NCBI GenBank assembly: GCA_016206585.1
Contig: JACQRE010000009.1
Location: 1 to 10,268, forward strand
DNA from: Candidatus Omnitrophota bacterium
Lineage (GTDB): Bacteria > Omnitrophota > Gorgyraeia > Aquiviventales > Aquiviventaceae
Direction of reading: 5' to 3'
Length of the DNA: 10,268 nucleotides
Below, piece after piece: positions 1 to 7,267 of the stretch (position 1 is the stretch's first letter; each line of letters starts with the position of its first letter). The translations under genes were made by a program, and so were the position numbers. Under the pieces are notes generated by a model. The model was not told the origin of the DNA and ran no database searches. It saw only the letters and a program-made list of their open reading frames with translations.

Positions 1-573
1 GGGCCCCGCGCGCTGGGGGCGCGCACCATCCTGGCCGATCCGCAGGACGCCGACGCGAACCAGACGATCAACGACCGGCTCGGCCGGGTCGAGTACATGC
101 CCTTCGCGCCGGTCATCCTGGAGGAGTTCGCCGGCGAAATCCTCCAGGGCTGGTCGCCGGACCACCCCTCGGCGAAGCACATGACGCTGGTGTACCAGGT
201 GAACCCGGCCTGGCGCGCGCGGCTCTCCGGCGTCGTGCACGTGGACGGCACGGTGCGGCCTCAGGTCCTCAGCGAGGCGGACCATCCCTTCTACCATGCG
301 ATCCTGCGGGCCTACTGGAAGCGGACCGGCATCCCGGTCCTGATCAACACGAGCTTCAACGCGCACGGCGAGCCGATGCTGCGGACGGTGGAAGAAGGAC
401 AGCGGGCGTTGGAGGATGGACGCGTGGATGCGTTGGTGGCGGGGAACAAGCTGGCGTTTAGCGATAAGCGACATCCTCAAGCGCGCCGCCATCCTACGGC
501 TGGCGGCACTCCCGTCGCCGACCCGCCTTCGGCGGGTACCCCGGCTCGGTCGCAAGCGACAAGCAACGCGTAA
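1..573 (+). CDS. Carbamoyltransferase (NodU/CmcH family), C-terminal part only
   Basis: The frame is open from the first base, so the N-terminus lies outside the window; 190 residues are visible. They begin with the GPRALGARTILADP motif at residues 1-14 and carry the C-terminal family block, with HVDGTVRPQV at about 80-89 and VLINTSFNAHGEPM at about 113-126. This matches the NodU/CmcH/TobZ O-carbamoyltransferases, which move a carbamoyl group from carbamoyl phosphate, via carbamoyl-adenylate, onto a sugar hydroxyl. The glycosyltransferases that follow suggest a surface glycan as acceptor (inference). Family homology fades near residue 153 (LAFS). The last 37 or so residues, rich in Pro, Ala, Gly and Arg, are encoded by repeat DNA (458-570) and are probably not part of the native enzyme. 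The next gene starts 15 bases after the stop. Confidence 0.9.
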   Translation, partial: GPRALGARTILADPQDADANQTINDRLGRVEYMPFAPVILEEFAGEILQGWSPDHPSAKHMTLVYQVNPAWRARLSGVVHVDGTVRPQVLSEADHPFYHAILRAYWKRTGIPVLINTSFNAHGEPMLRTVEEGQRALEDGRVDALVAGNKLAFSDKRHPQARRHPTAGGTPVADPPSAGTPARSQATSNA

Positions 574-580
574 GAACCAT
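458..580 (+). repeat. Heptamer module split by a hairpin element
   Basis: Bases 458-474 (ttagcgataagcgacat) match 6982-6998 (ttagcgacatgcgacat) at 15 of 17 positions. Bases 556-580 (starting gcgacaagcaac, ending agaaccat) match 6999-7023 at 21 of 25. In the copy at 6982 the two halves are directly joined. Here they are separated by 81 bases (475-555) that contain the hairpin repeat at 502-553. The simplest reading is one ancestral module into which a hairpin element was inserted. The module overlaps the end of the carbamoyltransferase frame and supplies its last codons and stop. Confidence 0.6.
502..553 (+). repeat. Hairpin repeat, copy W (matches 10094-10145)
   Basis: This 52-base block matches 10094-10145 in the same orientation with 5 mismatches. 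Its core is a perfect stem-loop, acccgcc-ttc-ggcgggt at 521-537; the other copy has an 8-bp version, cacccgcc-tgc-ggcgggtg. It is translated as part of the C-terminal tail of the carbamoyltransferase. A run of Ts does not follow, so it is not a typical intrinsic terminator, although the RNA hairpin could still affect 3'-end stability or read-through. Confidence 0.7.
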
Positions 581-588
581 AAGAACCA

Positions 589-1530
589 ATGGAAGAGCCA
601 AAGCCGACGTGGGCCAGAGAAGTCCAGACGGAGCCGCCGAACTTCGGACAGGCGCAGCGCGTCTCCTCGCTGGCGTTGTGGTGGGAGGTGGCGCGCCGCC
701 GGCCGCGATGCGAGGCGATCCTGGCCCAGGGGCAGGCGCTCTGCCCATTCGTGCCGGGGTTGGTGTCGCTGGTCGTGCTGTCGTGCCGGCGGCTGCCGCA
801 GCTGCAGCGGCTGTGCGACTCGCTGATCCCGTTCCTCGGCTCGGTGGAGACCTTTTCGAAATTTGAGCGGATCCTCGTGGACAACGGGTCGGGCCAGGAG
901 CTGTTGGCCTACGCGAAATCGCTCAACTTCTTCCACCGGATCATGGCCCATCAGACCAACCGGGGGATGCTCGACGCGCTGCGTGGGGCCTTCACGGTCT
1001 GCCGCGGCGAGTACATCCTGCTCCTGGAGGAGGACTTCGTCCTGCAGTACGACCGGCCGTTCCTGCGCGCCTGCCTCGACGTCTTGACGGACTACCCGGA
1101 GATCGGCATCATCCGGCTCAAGAACCAGAACAACTGGTGGAAGCCGCACCGCCGCATCGCCCCCCTGCGCTCGACGCGCTCGGGCGTGCCGTTCTGGACC
1201 TGGCTGCCCTCGGCCGATGGGACGCTCAACGTCTGGTCCGCGGGCAGCGTCCTGTTCCGGAAGGTGAGCTACGTCAGCACCGGGCCGCTGCCGGAAGGTC
1301 CCAACGTCAGCCGGGAAACCATCTCGCACCAGGGCTACCTCTATGAGTGCTCGTACGGCCGCCGCTACAACCGGACGTGGCTGGCGGCCAAGCTCAAGCA
1401 GTGCTACCCGTTCGTCCAACCCAACGACCACGCCGACAGCCCGGGCTGGGGCCAAGAAACCACACCACAGAACCACAGAGAAAACGCCACAGAGGCACAG
1501 AAGATGCAAGCGCCGGGATTTGGTGTTTAA
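589..1530 (+). CDS. GT-A-like (GT2-type) glycosyltransferase
   Basis: This 313-residue protein has a GT-A-type nucleotide-sugar fold. The first strand is LVSLVVLSCRR at 58-68, followed by ILVDNGS at 95-101 and a metal-binding acidic triplet within LLLEED at 144-149, in the usual DXD place. WSAGSVLFRK at about 216-225 resembles the acceptor-side region of GT2 enzymes. It should transfer a sugar from a nucleotide-sugar donor at the cytoplasmic face; donor and acceptor cannot be read from sequence. ATG 589 is the first in-frame start after the previous stop and has no clear Shine-Dalgarno, so the 57-residue leader before the first strand is uncertain. Residues 289-313 come from an ACCACAGA-type repeat and look non-native. 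The gene probably shares a transcript with the carbamoyltransferase. Confidence 0.82.
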   Translation: MEEPKPTWAREVQTEPPNFGQAQRVSSLALWWEVARRRPRCEAILAQGQALCPFVPGLVSLVVLSCRRLPQLQRLCDSLIPFLGSVETFSKFERILVDNGSGQELLAYAKSLNFFHRIMAHQTNRGMLDALRGAFTVCRGEYILLLEEDFVLQYDRPFLRACLDVLTDYPEIGIIRLKNQNNWWKPHRRIAPLRSTRSGVPFWTWLPSADGTLNVWSAGSVLFRKVSYVSTGPLPEGPNVSRETISHQGYLYECSYGRRYNRTWLAAKLKQCYPFVQPNDHADSPGWGQETTPQNHRENATEAQKMQAPGFGV

Positions 1531-1583
1531 CGATGTCGATTCCTCTGTGGTTCTGTGGAGCTTCTGTGGCTCTGTGGTGTCAG
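1457..1583 (+). repeat. ACCACAGA-type imperfect inverted repeat
   Basis: The left arm (about 1457-1503) is a chain of accacaga/ccacagag units. The right arm (about 1538-1581) is the same chain on the other strand (ctctgtggttctgtgg, ctctgtggtgtc). The arms can pair imperfectly over about 40 bp around a loop of about 35 bases that contains the stop of the upstream gene. The left arm is translated as the C-terminal tail of that gene. The right arm gives a spurious N-terminal extension (GTG 1555) to the next one. It is the only sizeable gap in the glycosyltransferase string, so it may affect read-through or RNA stability (inference). Similar ccacagag units recur in many environmental genomes, from memory. 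Confidence 0.8.
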
Positions 1584-1593
1584 GGATGTTGTG

Positions 1594-2490
1594 ATGAGGG
1601 CTGATGACTTGACCGTCTTCGTCCTCTCCACGGGGGAGGAGACGCTGCCGGATTGTCTGCGCGCGCTCGAGGGCCAGACGCATCCCGTGCGCGTCGAGCG
1701 CATCACCGGGGTGGCTCCGATGAGCCGCGCGTTCCAGGCGATGCCGGAGCGCTGCGTCACCCCCTACTTCGTCCAGGTGGATGCGGACATGCTCCTCGAT
1801 CCGGATGCGATCGAGCGGCTCCACACCGGCATCCGACGCGCCGGCCGCTTCACCGTGATGGTCTCCGGCCAGCTGGAGGAAGAGGGGTTCGGGCCCGGCG
1901 GGGCGGTGAAGTGCTGGAAGCGCGGCCTGTTCCGGATCGCGCGCTTCCGGGACGCGCGCGCGGTCGACCGCGACCTGTTCCGCCGCATCCGGTGGCTCGG
2001 GCTCCATCCGCAGCCGCTGCCGGGCCTCTTCGGCATCCACCGGCCGCGCCACTCGGCGTTCTCCGCGTACGTGAAGGCCAAGGGCGACGTGGAGAAGTGG
2101 CGCTGCCTCCGGCGCCCCGCGCGCCAGTACGCCCTGCCGCTCTTCGACATGCTGCTCATCCAGTATCCGGAATCGCGCGACCGCTTCCTCGGGATGCTGC
2201 TGGGGTGCCTGACGGTGGGCGACCGGCTGCGGCGGTCCAAGGACCTGCCGTTCGAGCGAGCGCTCTTCGCCCAGCTCATGCAGCGGTTGGGGTGGCGCGA
2301 TGGAGCGCCTCCGCCCGCGCTGTCGGCCGAGCAGGGTGAGGCGCTGCGCCGGCTCTTCGCCGAAAGCTACCGGGATGGTCCGGACCGCGAGTCGGCCGCG
2401 CGCCGAGCGCTCACCGGGATGGCGTGGTCGCTCTTCGCCCAGCGCGACGGGGTGCTCGACGGCGCACAGCTGCCCGCGGGGGTGCGCTGA
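1594..2490 (+). CDS. GT-A-like glycosyltransferase with DAD motif
   Basis: From ATG 1594 the protein is 298 residues. The first strand is LTVFVLSTGEE at 6-16. FVQVDADMLLDPDAI at 59-73 holds the DXD-type metal and nucleotide-sugar site D63-A64-D65, which is typical of GT2-like enzymes. The remaining 200 or so residues, including HPQPLPGLFGIHRPRHSAF, match nothing I can name. It should be a cytoplasmic or membrane-associated sugar transferase; substrate unknown. I chose ATG 1594 because the 13 codons upstream (from GTG 1555) are the inverted-repeat arm, and because agggatg lies upstream as a weak ribosome site. Its TGA shares one base with the next ATG (tgatg), which implies coupling. The lack of a clear second glycosyltransferase motif limits confidence. 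Confidence 0.75.
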   Translation: MRADDLTVFVLSTGEETLPDCLRALEGQTHPVRVERITGVAPMSRAFQAMPERCVTPYFVQVDADMLLDPDAIERLHTGIRRAGRFTVMVSGQLEEEGFGPGGAVKCWKRGLFRIARFRDARAVDRDLFRRIRWLGLHPQPLPGLFGIHRPRHSAFSAYVKAKGDVEKWRCLRRPARQYALPLFDMLLIQYPESRDRFLGMLLGCLTVGDRLRRSKDLPFERALFAQLMQRLGWRDGAPPPALSAEQGEALRRLFAESYRDGPDRESAARRALTGMAWSLFAQRDGVLDGAQLPAGVR

Positions 2491-4850
2491 TGCGGATCTT
2501 CATCCAGCACTCCCACGCCCTGCACGCGAAGGTGACCATCCCGCTGGCCGCCTGGCTGGTCCGTCACGGCCATGAGGTGGTGTTCCGCGAACAGCGGGAC
2601 GGCTGGCGCACGTTCTCCGCGGATTACATCCGGTCGCACCCGACGAGCGTGCGGATCATCGACCGGGACGCGCTGCGCTATGCCGCCCGCCTCATCGGCT
2701 ACGCGCGGGACTGGGCGCAGACCGAGCCGTTCGTGCGCTTCACCCGCCGGGAGCCCGATGCGCGCGACGACGCCGTGGTCTCTGACACCAAAGAGATCGA
2801 CGCGCTGCGGGCCATTCAGGCGCGGCATGGCGTGCCGGCGTTTGCGGTCGGCTACCAGCACCTGCCGGTCATCGCGCGCGTCGAGGGTCCGCTCGCGCGA
2901 TCCGAACGTCCGTCGTCGTTCTTTCTCGAAACGAACGCGTTCACCACAGCCCACCGGTTCCCGCAGATCCTGGATGGCTGCGAGGCGGTCCCCAACACGT
3001 TCACCTATCTCGACCGCGTGTTCGAGCGGCACGCCCCCCCACCAACCAGCGCTCCCAGCAGTGACAGGATTGGAGCGCGGTTGGTGGGGGGGCACGTGCT
3101 GATCTTCCACCCCGGCGGCTGGCGCGGCATCGAGTCGAACCCGGGCGATTCGCGCGCGGTGTGCGAGGCCAGCCAGCGCGCCCTGATCGAGCGGGCGTGC
3201 CTGCCGCTGCTGGCGGCCGGTCTCGAGCCGGTGATCAAGATCCATCCGCTGCGGGCGCGCCACCACGACGAGGATGACGTGCGGCGGCTGATCGCGGAGA
3301 TCGAGCGCGCTCATGCGCTGCCCGCCGGCGCCATCCGGTGCCTGGGGCCTGACGCGTGGTTCTGGGACGAGGCGTTTCAGAGCGCGTTCATCCTGACGTA
3401 CGGCTCCTCGTCGCTGTATGAGCTGTGGGCGGCCGGGCTGCGGCGGGTGGTCGTCGCGCACTTCGAGGGGACGGCCCGCAGCCGGAAGTTCGAGCTGTTT
3501 CCCAGCCTGGGCCTGGAGACGCACGAGGCGTACGCCGAGTTCATCCGCGCGAAGCGGTACGAGACGCTGCCCAATGATCCGCTCGCGCGCACCGCCGCCG
3601 AGGCCTACGCAGCGCTCTGGACGGGCGAGGCCACCCGCACCGCGGCGGAGACGATCCTCACGGCGATCGCTTCCCCCCGCGCGTCCGCCGCCAACGGCTC
3701 CTCGTCCTCGCATCGAGCGGAGCCGGACCTCTCCAAGACGGCACTGACCCTGTTCCTCACCGGCGGCGTCTCGCTGGGGACGTGGAAGGCGATCGGCAGC
3801 CTCAACCGCGAGATCGAACTGTACCGGCGGCTCGCGCCGAGGCTCCGGCGGGTCAGCCTCGTCACGTACGGCGGCGGGCGCGATGCCGACTTGCGCGGCC
3901 GGATCGAGCCGATCGAGTCGCTCGCCGTCTCCTGGTCACCCTGGCATCCGGCGACGACGCGGGAGCTCGTGGCGCGCTACGGCGGGCAGTTGCGCGACAC
4001 GGACGTGATCAAGACGAACCAGATCCGCGGCGCCGACATTGCGCTGGCGGCGGCCCGCCGGTTCCGGAAGAAGCTCATCACGCGCTGCGGGTTTCTCCTG
4101 GCGCGCAACACCGCCTTTGAGGGCGCCTCGCGGTGGCGGCGGCATGCCGCCTCGGCACTTGAGCGGGAGGCGTTCCGGCAGGCCGATGCCGTGTCGGTGA
4201 CGTCGGAGCGCGACCGCGAGTGGGTCGTGAACCGCTATGGGGTCACACGCAGCCGGGTGTGGGTGGTGCCCAACGCGGTGGATACCGAGCGGTTCCGTCC
4301 TCGTCCCGACGTCACGCGGCGCGCCCAGCTCGTCTACGTGGGCCGGTCCAGCCCGGAGAAGAACCTGCCCGAGCTGCTGCTGGCGATGCGGCGGCTGCGG
4401 GCGCAGGGACGCGACGTGCGCGCGCGCTTCATCGGCGCCTGCGGGCAGGATCTCACCCTGCGGGGCCTGGCGGCGGATTTGCCGGTGGAGTTCACCGGGC
4501 CGGTCGCGAATGAGCGGCTGCCGGAGCACCTGGTGCAGTCGATGGTCTTCGTGCTGCCGTCCTCGTATGAAGGCCACTCGAAAGTCCTGATCGAAGCCAT
4601 GGCCTGCGGGCTGCCGATTATTGGCGCGAATACGATCGGCATCCGGGAGGAGATCCGTCACGGCGTGAACGGCTGGCTCTGCGAGCCGGAGGCGCAGCCC
4701 CTGGCCGACGCGATCCGGACGGTGCTGGACGACGCGGCACTCCAAGCCTCGCTGGGCGAGCAGGCCCGGCGGCACGTCGTGGAGCGCTACAGCCTGGACC
4801 GCGTCCTCGACTTGGAGCTGGAGCTGCTGCGCGCGGTGGTGCAGGCATGA
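2490..4850 (+). CDS. Fusion glycosyltransferase: GT-B-like N-half plus GT4 C-half
   Basis: The protein has 786 residues, about twice the usual length of a single glycosyltransferase. The N-half (1 to about 395) starts with a Rossmann-like strand (MRIFIQHSHALHAK). It carries VIKIHPL at 248-254 and YGSSSLYELWAAGL at 304-317, an arrangement seen in CDP-glycerol transferase and capsule-type GT-B enzymes; its exact family is unclear. A Ser/Ala-rich linker (about 395-415) leads to a GT4 domain (417-786) with VPNAVDTERF at 593-602, VYVGRSSPEKN at 615-625 and the EX7E motif E694-E702 followed by AMACGLPI. Two transfer steps would thus be joined in one polypeptide. Residues 182-202 come from an in-frame palindromic insertion. 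ATG 2490 overlaps the previous stop and begins the first strand; an upstream GTG at 2424 would add a spurious Arg-rich leader. Confidence 0.85.
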   Translation: MRIFIQHSHALHAKVTIPLAAWLVRHGHEVVFREQRDGWRTFSADYIRSHPTSVRIIDRDALRYAARLIGYARDWAQTEPFVRFTRREPDARDDAVVSDTKEIDALRAIQARHGVPAFAVGYQHLPVIARVEGPLARSERPSSFFLETNAFTTAHRFPQILDGCEAVPNTFTYLDRVFERHAPPPTSAPSSDRIGARLVGGHVLIFHPGGWRGIESNPGDSRAVCEASQRALIERACLPLLAAGLEPVIKIHPLRARHHDEDDVRRLIAEIERAHALPAGAIRCLGPDAWFWDEAFQSAFILTYGSSSLYELWAAGLRRVVVAHFEGTARSRKFELFPSLGLETHEAYAEFIRAKRYETLPNDPLARTAAEAYAALWTGEATRTAAETILTAIASPRASAANGSSSSHRAEPDLSKTALTLFLTGGVSLGTWKAIGSLNREIELYRRLAPRLRRVSLVTYGGGRDADLRGRIEPIESLAVSWSPWHPATTRELVARYGGQLRDTDVIKTNQIRGADIALAAARRFRKKLITRCGFLLARNTAFEGASRWRRHAASALEREAFRQADAVSVTSERDREWVVNRYGVTRSRVWVVPNAVDTERFRPRPDVTRRAQLVYVGRSSPEKNLPELLLAMRRLRAQGRDVRARFIGACGQDLTLRGLAADLPVEFTGPVANERLPEHLVQSMVFVLPSSYEGHSKVLIEAMACGLPIIGANTIGIREEIRHGVNGWLCEPEAQPLADAIRTVLDDAALQASLGEQARRHVVERYSLDRVLDLELELLRAVVQA
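3033..3095 (+). repeat. In-frame 63-base palindromic insertion
   Basis: Bases 3033-3047 (gcccccccaccaacc) pair perfectly with 3079-3093. After a one-base bulge at 3048, 3049-3055 (gcgctcc) pair with 3072-3078, giving a 22-bp stem with a 16-base loop. The pentamer ggcac stands just before (3028-3032) and at the right end (3091-3095), like a target-site duplication. Removing 3033-3095 is a loss of exactly 21 codons and joins FERH to VLIFHPGG, which reads as a seamless linker and strand of a GT-B enzyme. The inserted residues are Pro/Ser/Ala/Gly-rich and sit between the two lobes of the N-half. This resembles in concept the Rickettsia palindromic elements, which insert in frame into genes. Confidence 0.7.
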
Positions 4851-5815
4851 GCGACGTGAGCGTCGTGATGGCGGTCCATAACGGCGAGCGGTACGTGGGC
4901 GAATCGCTCGCCAGCCTCCTGTGCCAGTCGTGGGCCGGCTTCGAGGCGATCGTCGTCGACGACGGTTCGACCGACGGCACCGCCGAGATCCTGGATCGCC
5001 TGAGCCAATCCGACCGGCGGATTCGCGTCGTCCGGCAGGACCACCGGGGCCTGACGCCCTCGCTCAACCGTGCGGTCAGCCTCGCGCGGGGCGAATACGT
5101 GGCGCGCCAGGATGCGGATGATCACTCGGAGCCGGAGCGCTTGGCGCAGCAGCTGCGGTTCCTCGACGCCCATCCCGCGGTGGCGGCGGTGGGGACCGCC
5201 GGGTGGGTGATGGACGAGGAGGGCGACCCGGTCGCTCCGCTGATGGCGCCCACCGGATCCCGGCGCGTCGCGGCCCTGCTGCGGCAGGCGCGCGCCACGC
5301 CGATCCACGGCTCGATGATGATCCGCCGGAGCGCCGTGGAGGCCGTCGGCGGCTATCGCGACGCGTTCCGCGCCTCGCAGGACCTGGACCTGTGGTTGCG
5401 CCTCTCTGAGCGATTCCCAATCGATAACCTGCCGGAGGGGCTCTACGCGTGGCGCCTGAACTCCGAGGGCGTCTATGCGACACGGCGGGAGGAGCAGCTC
5501 AAGTACTGCGGCATCGCGCTGGCCTTCGCCCGCGAGCGGCAGCGCTTCGGAGACGATTCGTGCGCGCTGTTGCAGGAGTGCGCCGGCGACCTCGACGCGT
5601 TCGCCAAGCGCTTCCGGATGCGCGGGCTGCTGCACGCGCTCTGGGGCGAGCTCCTCTTCCGGGGTCTTGGCGATCCGGGCGTCGCACGGCGCGAGCTGGG
5701 GGCGGCACTTCGCAGCGGCGCGTGCCATCCGAAGACGATCGGCTTCTTTGTGTGGAGTGCGCTCGGGTTGAGCTGGCCTGGTCGAGCCCCCCTCACGGTC
5801 CAGTCACATGGCTGA
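4847..5815 (+). CDS. GT2 family glycosyltransferase
   Basis: This is a 322-residue classic GT2 (GT-A) enzyme. VSVVMAVHNGERYV at 4-17 is the first strand, VVDDGSTD at 36-43 the nucleotide-binding loop, RQDADD at 87-92 the metal-binding DXD, and SQDLDLWLRL at 177-186 the region of the catalytic acid. It transfers one sugar from a nucleotide-sugar donor to a growing glycan on the cytoplasmic side. No transmembrane segment is visible, so it is not a processive synthase. Its ATG lies inside the stop of the fusion gene (atga, 4-base overlap), pointing to translational coupling, and its end overlaps the next gene by 8 bases. The donor sugar cannot be told. Confidence 0.93.
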   Translation: MSDVSVVMAVHNGERYVGESLASLLCQSWAGFEAIVVDDGSTDGTAEILDRLSQSDRRIRVVRQDHRGLTPSLNRAVSLARGEYVARQDADDHSEPERLAQQLRFLDAHPAVAAVGTAGWVMDEEGDPVAPLMAPTGSRRVAALLRQARATPIHGSMMIRRSAVEAVGGYRDAFRASQDLDLWLRLSERFPIDNLPEGLYAWRLNSEGVYATRREEQLKYCGIALAFARERQRFGDDSCALLQECAGDLDAFAKRFRMRGLLHALWGELLFRGLGDPGVARRELGAALRSGACHPKTIGFFVWSALGLSWPGRAPLTVQSHG

Positions 5816-7049
5816 GATCCCCCCGGGCGTCTTGATGGTGACGGGCGCGTACGACCCCGAGCTGAGCGGCGGCGGCCTGCAGTGCCGCGAGCTGATCCGC
5901 GCGCTGCGGAGCCGGGCGCGCTGCGGCGTCCTCACCACGGCCACGGAAGCGGCCGCGCTGCGGGAAGAGCAGGTGGACCGCGTGCCGGTCTACCGCGTCA
6001 GCGTGGACGTCACGCGCCTGGGGTCGCAGGTGCGCGCCGGGCTGCGGCTGACCCGCCGCTTCCTCGAGCTGCAGCACGACTACGACGTGGTGCACATCCA
6101 CGGCTTTTCCCGCAAGGCGATCCTGCTCACCCTGCTCGCGCGCCTGAAGCGCAAGCGGGTGGTGTGGACGTTTCACACGGGGGGGCACGATGCGCCCGAG
6201 GCGATCCGCGCGCACGGACGGCTGGCGGCGTGGGCGTACGACCGGGCGGACGCCTACACGAGCGTCAGTCCCGAGCTGCACGCAGCACACGGCGCGGCCG
6301 GCGTGCCATCCGGGAAGCTGGCGTGGATCCCCAACGGCGTGGACCTGGAGCGGTTTCAGCCGGCTTCTGCTGAAGATCGTCGCAGGCTGCGCCAACGCCT
6401 TGGACTGCCGGCGGATCGGCCAGTCATCCTCTTCGTGGGGTTCTTCTCGAACGAGAAGCAGCCCGACGCACTCTTCGAAGCGTGGCAGCGTCTACCGGGC
6501 GAGACCACGCTGCTGTTCATCGGGGCGACGCGCTCGCGCTATCGCGAGGTGGACCCGGCACTCGCACCGCGGATCCGGGACGAGGCGCAGCGGCGCGGCC
6601 TGGCCTCGCGCCTGCGGTTCGTGGAGCAGACGAAGTCGATCGAGGACTACTTCCGCGCGGCCGATCTGTACGTCCTGCCGTCAAGCCGTGAGGGGATGCC
6701 GCTGGCCCTCCTTGAGGCGATGGCCTGCGGGGTGCCGTGCATCGCCTCCCGCCTGCCGGGCTCCACCGACACGATCATCGAGGACGGCGTCAATGGCGCG
6801 CTGGTGCCTCCGAGCGATGTCACGGCGCTGGAGCAGGCGATGCGGCGGCTGCTGGACCATCCGGATGAGGCCGCCGCCATGGGCGTCCGCGCCCGGGCAA
6901 CGATCGCCGAGCGGTTTTCGATTGAACAGACGGCGGAGCGGTATTTTGAGTTGTATCAACGACTGACGAGCGGGCACCGTCTTAGCGACATGCGACATGC
7001 GACATGCAACACATCAGAACCATGCTCAGGGATACACGACAACCGATAA
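5808..7049 (+). CDS. GT4 family glycosyltransferase
   Basis: This 413-residue GT-B retaining glycosyltransferase has the Gly-rich acceptor-side loop LSGGGLQCREL at 19-29, HIHGFSRKA at 96-104, FHTGGHD at 122-128 and IPNGVDLERF at 174-183. The C-lobe has ILFVGFFSNEKQPD at 207-220 and the EX7E donor site E295-E303, followed by AMACGVPCIAS. It uses a nucleotide sugar and should extend the same glycan as its neighbours. ATG 5808 overlaps the previous gene by 8 bases. The GT4 fold ends near residue 388. The last 25 residues are translated from the gcgacat heptamer repeat and its flank and are probably an adventitious tail. It is the last gene of the coupled string. Confidence 0.92.
   Translation: MAEIPPGVLMVTGAYDPELSGGGLQCRELIRALRSRARCGVLTTATEAAALREEQVDRVPVYRVSVDVTRLGSQVRAGLRLTRRFLELQHDYDVVHIHGFSRKAILLTLLARLKRKRVVWTFHTGGHDAPEAIRAHGRLAAWAYDRADAYTSVSPELHAAHGAAGVPSGKLAWIPNGVDLERFQPASAEDRRRLRQRLGLPADRPVILFVGFFSNEKQPDALFEAWQRLPGETTLLFIGATRSRYREVDPALAPRIRDEAQRRGLASRLRFVEQTKSIEDYFRAADLYVLPSSREGMPLALLEAMACGVPCIASRLPGSTDTIIEDGVNGALVPPSDVTALEQAMRRLLDHPDEAAAMGVRARATIAERFSIEQTAERYFELYQRLTSGHRLSDMRHATCNTSEPCSGIHDNR
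6982..7023 (+). repeat. gcgacat heptamer module, intact copy
   Basis: Three perfect tandem heptamers gcgacat (6985-6991, 6992-6998, 6999-7005) are followed by a degenerate fourth unit, gcaacac, and the segment atcagaaccat. The whole module aligns with the split copy at 458-474 plus 556-580. The core gcgacaagcaac also recurs at 7446-7457. Heptamers keep the reading frame only in multiples of three, so three units leave the frame of the overlapping gene open. The module lies at the 3' end of a gene in both cases. Confidence 0.7.
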
Positions 7050-7231
7050 CAGGGTTTCGGTGCGTGTTTTGCGGGAGGAAGCTGGCGCGAGGCGCCGCGC
7101 CGGGCCGGTGGGCGTGCCGGGCGTGCCGGGCGACGTTCGCCGTCACGCGCAACGCCAAGCGCTGCGTGGTCCGCGTCGCCGTCCACGACTGCGGCGCCGG
7201 AGCAGATTGCTGCCAACGGAAGCGGGGATGA
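7022..7231 (+). CDS. Small zinc-ribbon protein, unknown function
   Basis: This predicted 69-residue protein contains a CX2C-X14-CX2C zinc ribbon (C14, C17, C32, C35), with further Cys at 48, 57, 63 and 64. The codons are GC-rich at third positions and the Cys spacing is regular, so I think it is translated or was recently. I do not recognise the family; zinc ribbons of this size can bind nucleic acid or protein. It overlaps the last codons of the GT4 gene in another frame. Its start is unsure: ATG 7022 has no good ribosome site, and 7004 is an alternative inside the heptamer repeat. Its stop overlaps an ATG at 7228 (atga) in the frame that leads into the repeat block. Confidence 0.45.
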   Translation: MLRDTRQPITGFRCVFCGRKLARGAAPGRWACRACRATFAVTRNAKRCVVRVAVHDCGAGADCCQRKRG

Positions 7232-7267
7232 TCAGCACCAGGTTTGGGCTCGCCAAAGTTTCCATGG

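Noticed and set aside
1653..2339. 228-codon overlapping frame inside the second glycosyltransferase
   Set aside because: It is a Pro/Arg/Ala-rich out-of-frame shadow with no motif; the frame with VQVDAD is the real one.
2367..3713. 448-codon open frame on the minus strand opposite the fusion glycosyltransferase
   Set aside because: The Arg/Gly/Ala-rich product has no motif and lies antisense to a well-supported gene; high G+C creates such frames. The same holds for minus-strand frames at 3936-4775 and 4787-5728.
6985..7012. Tandem heptamers as a CRISPR array
   Set aside because: The units are 7 bases long and contiguous with no spacers, and no cas gene is present.
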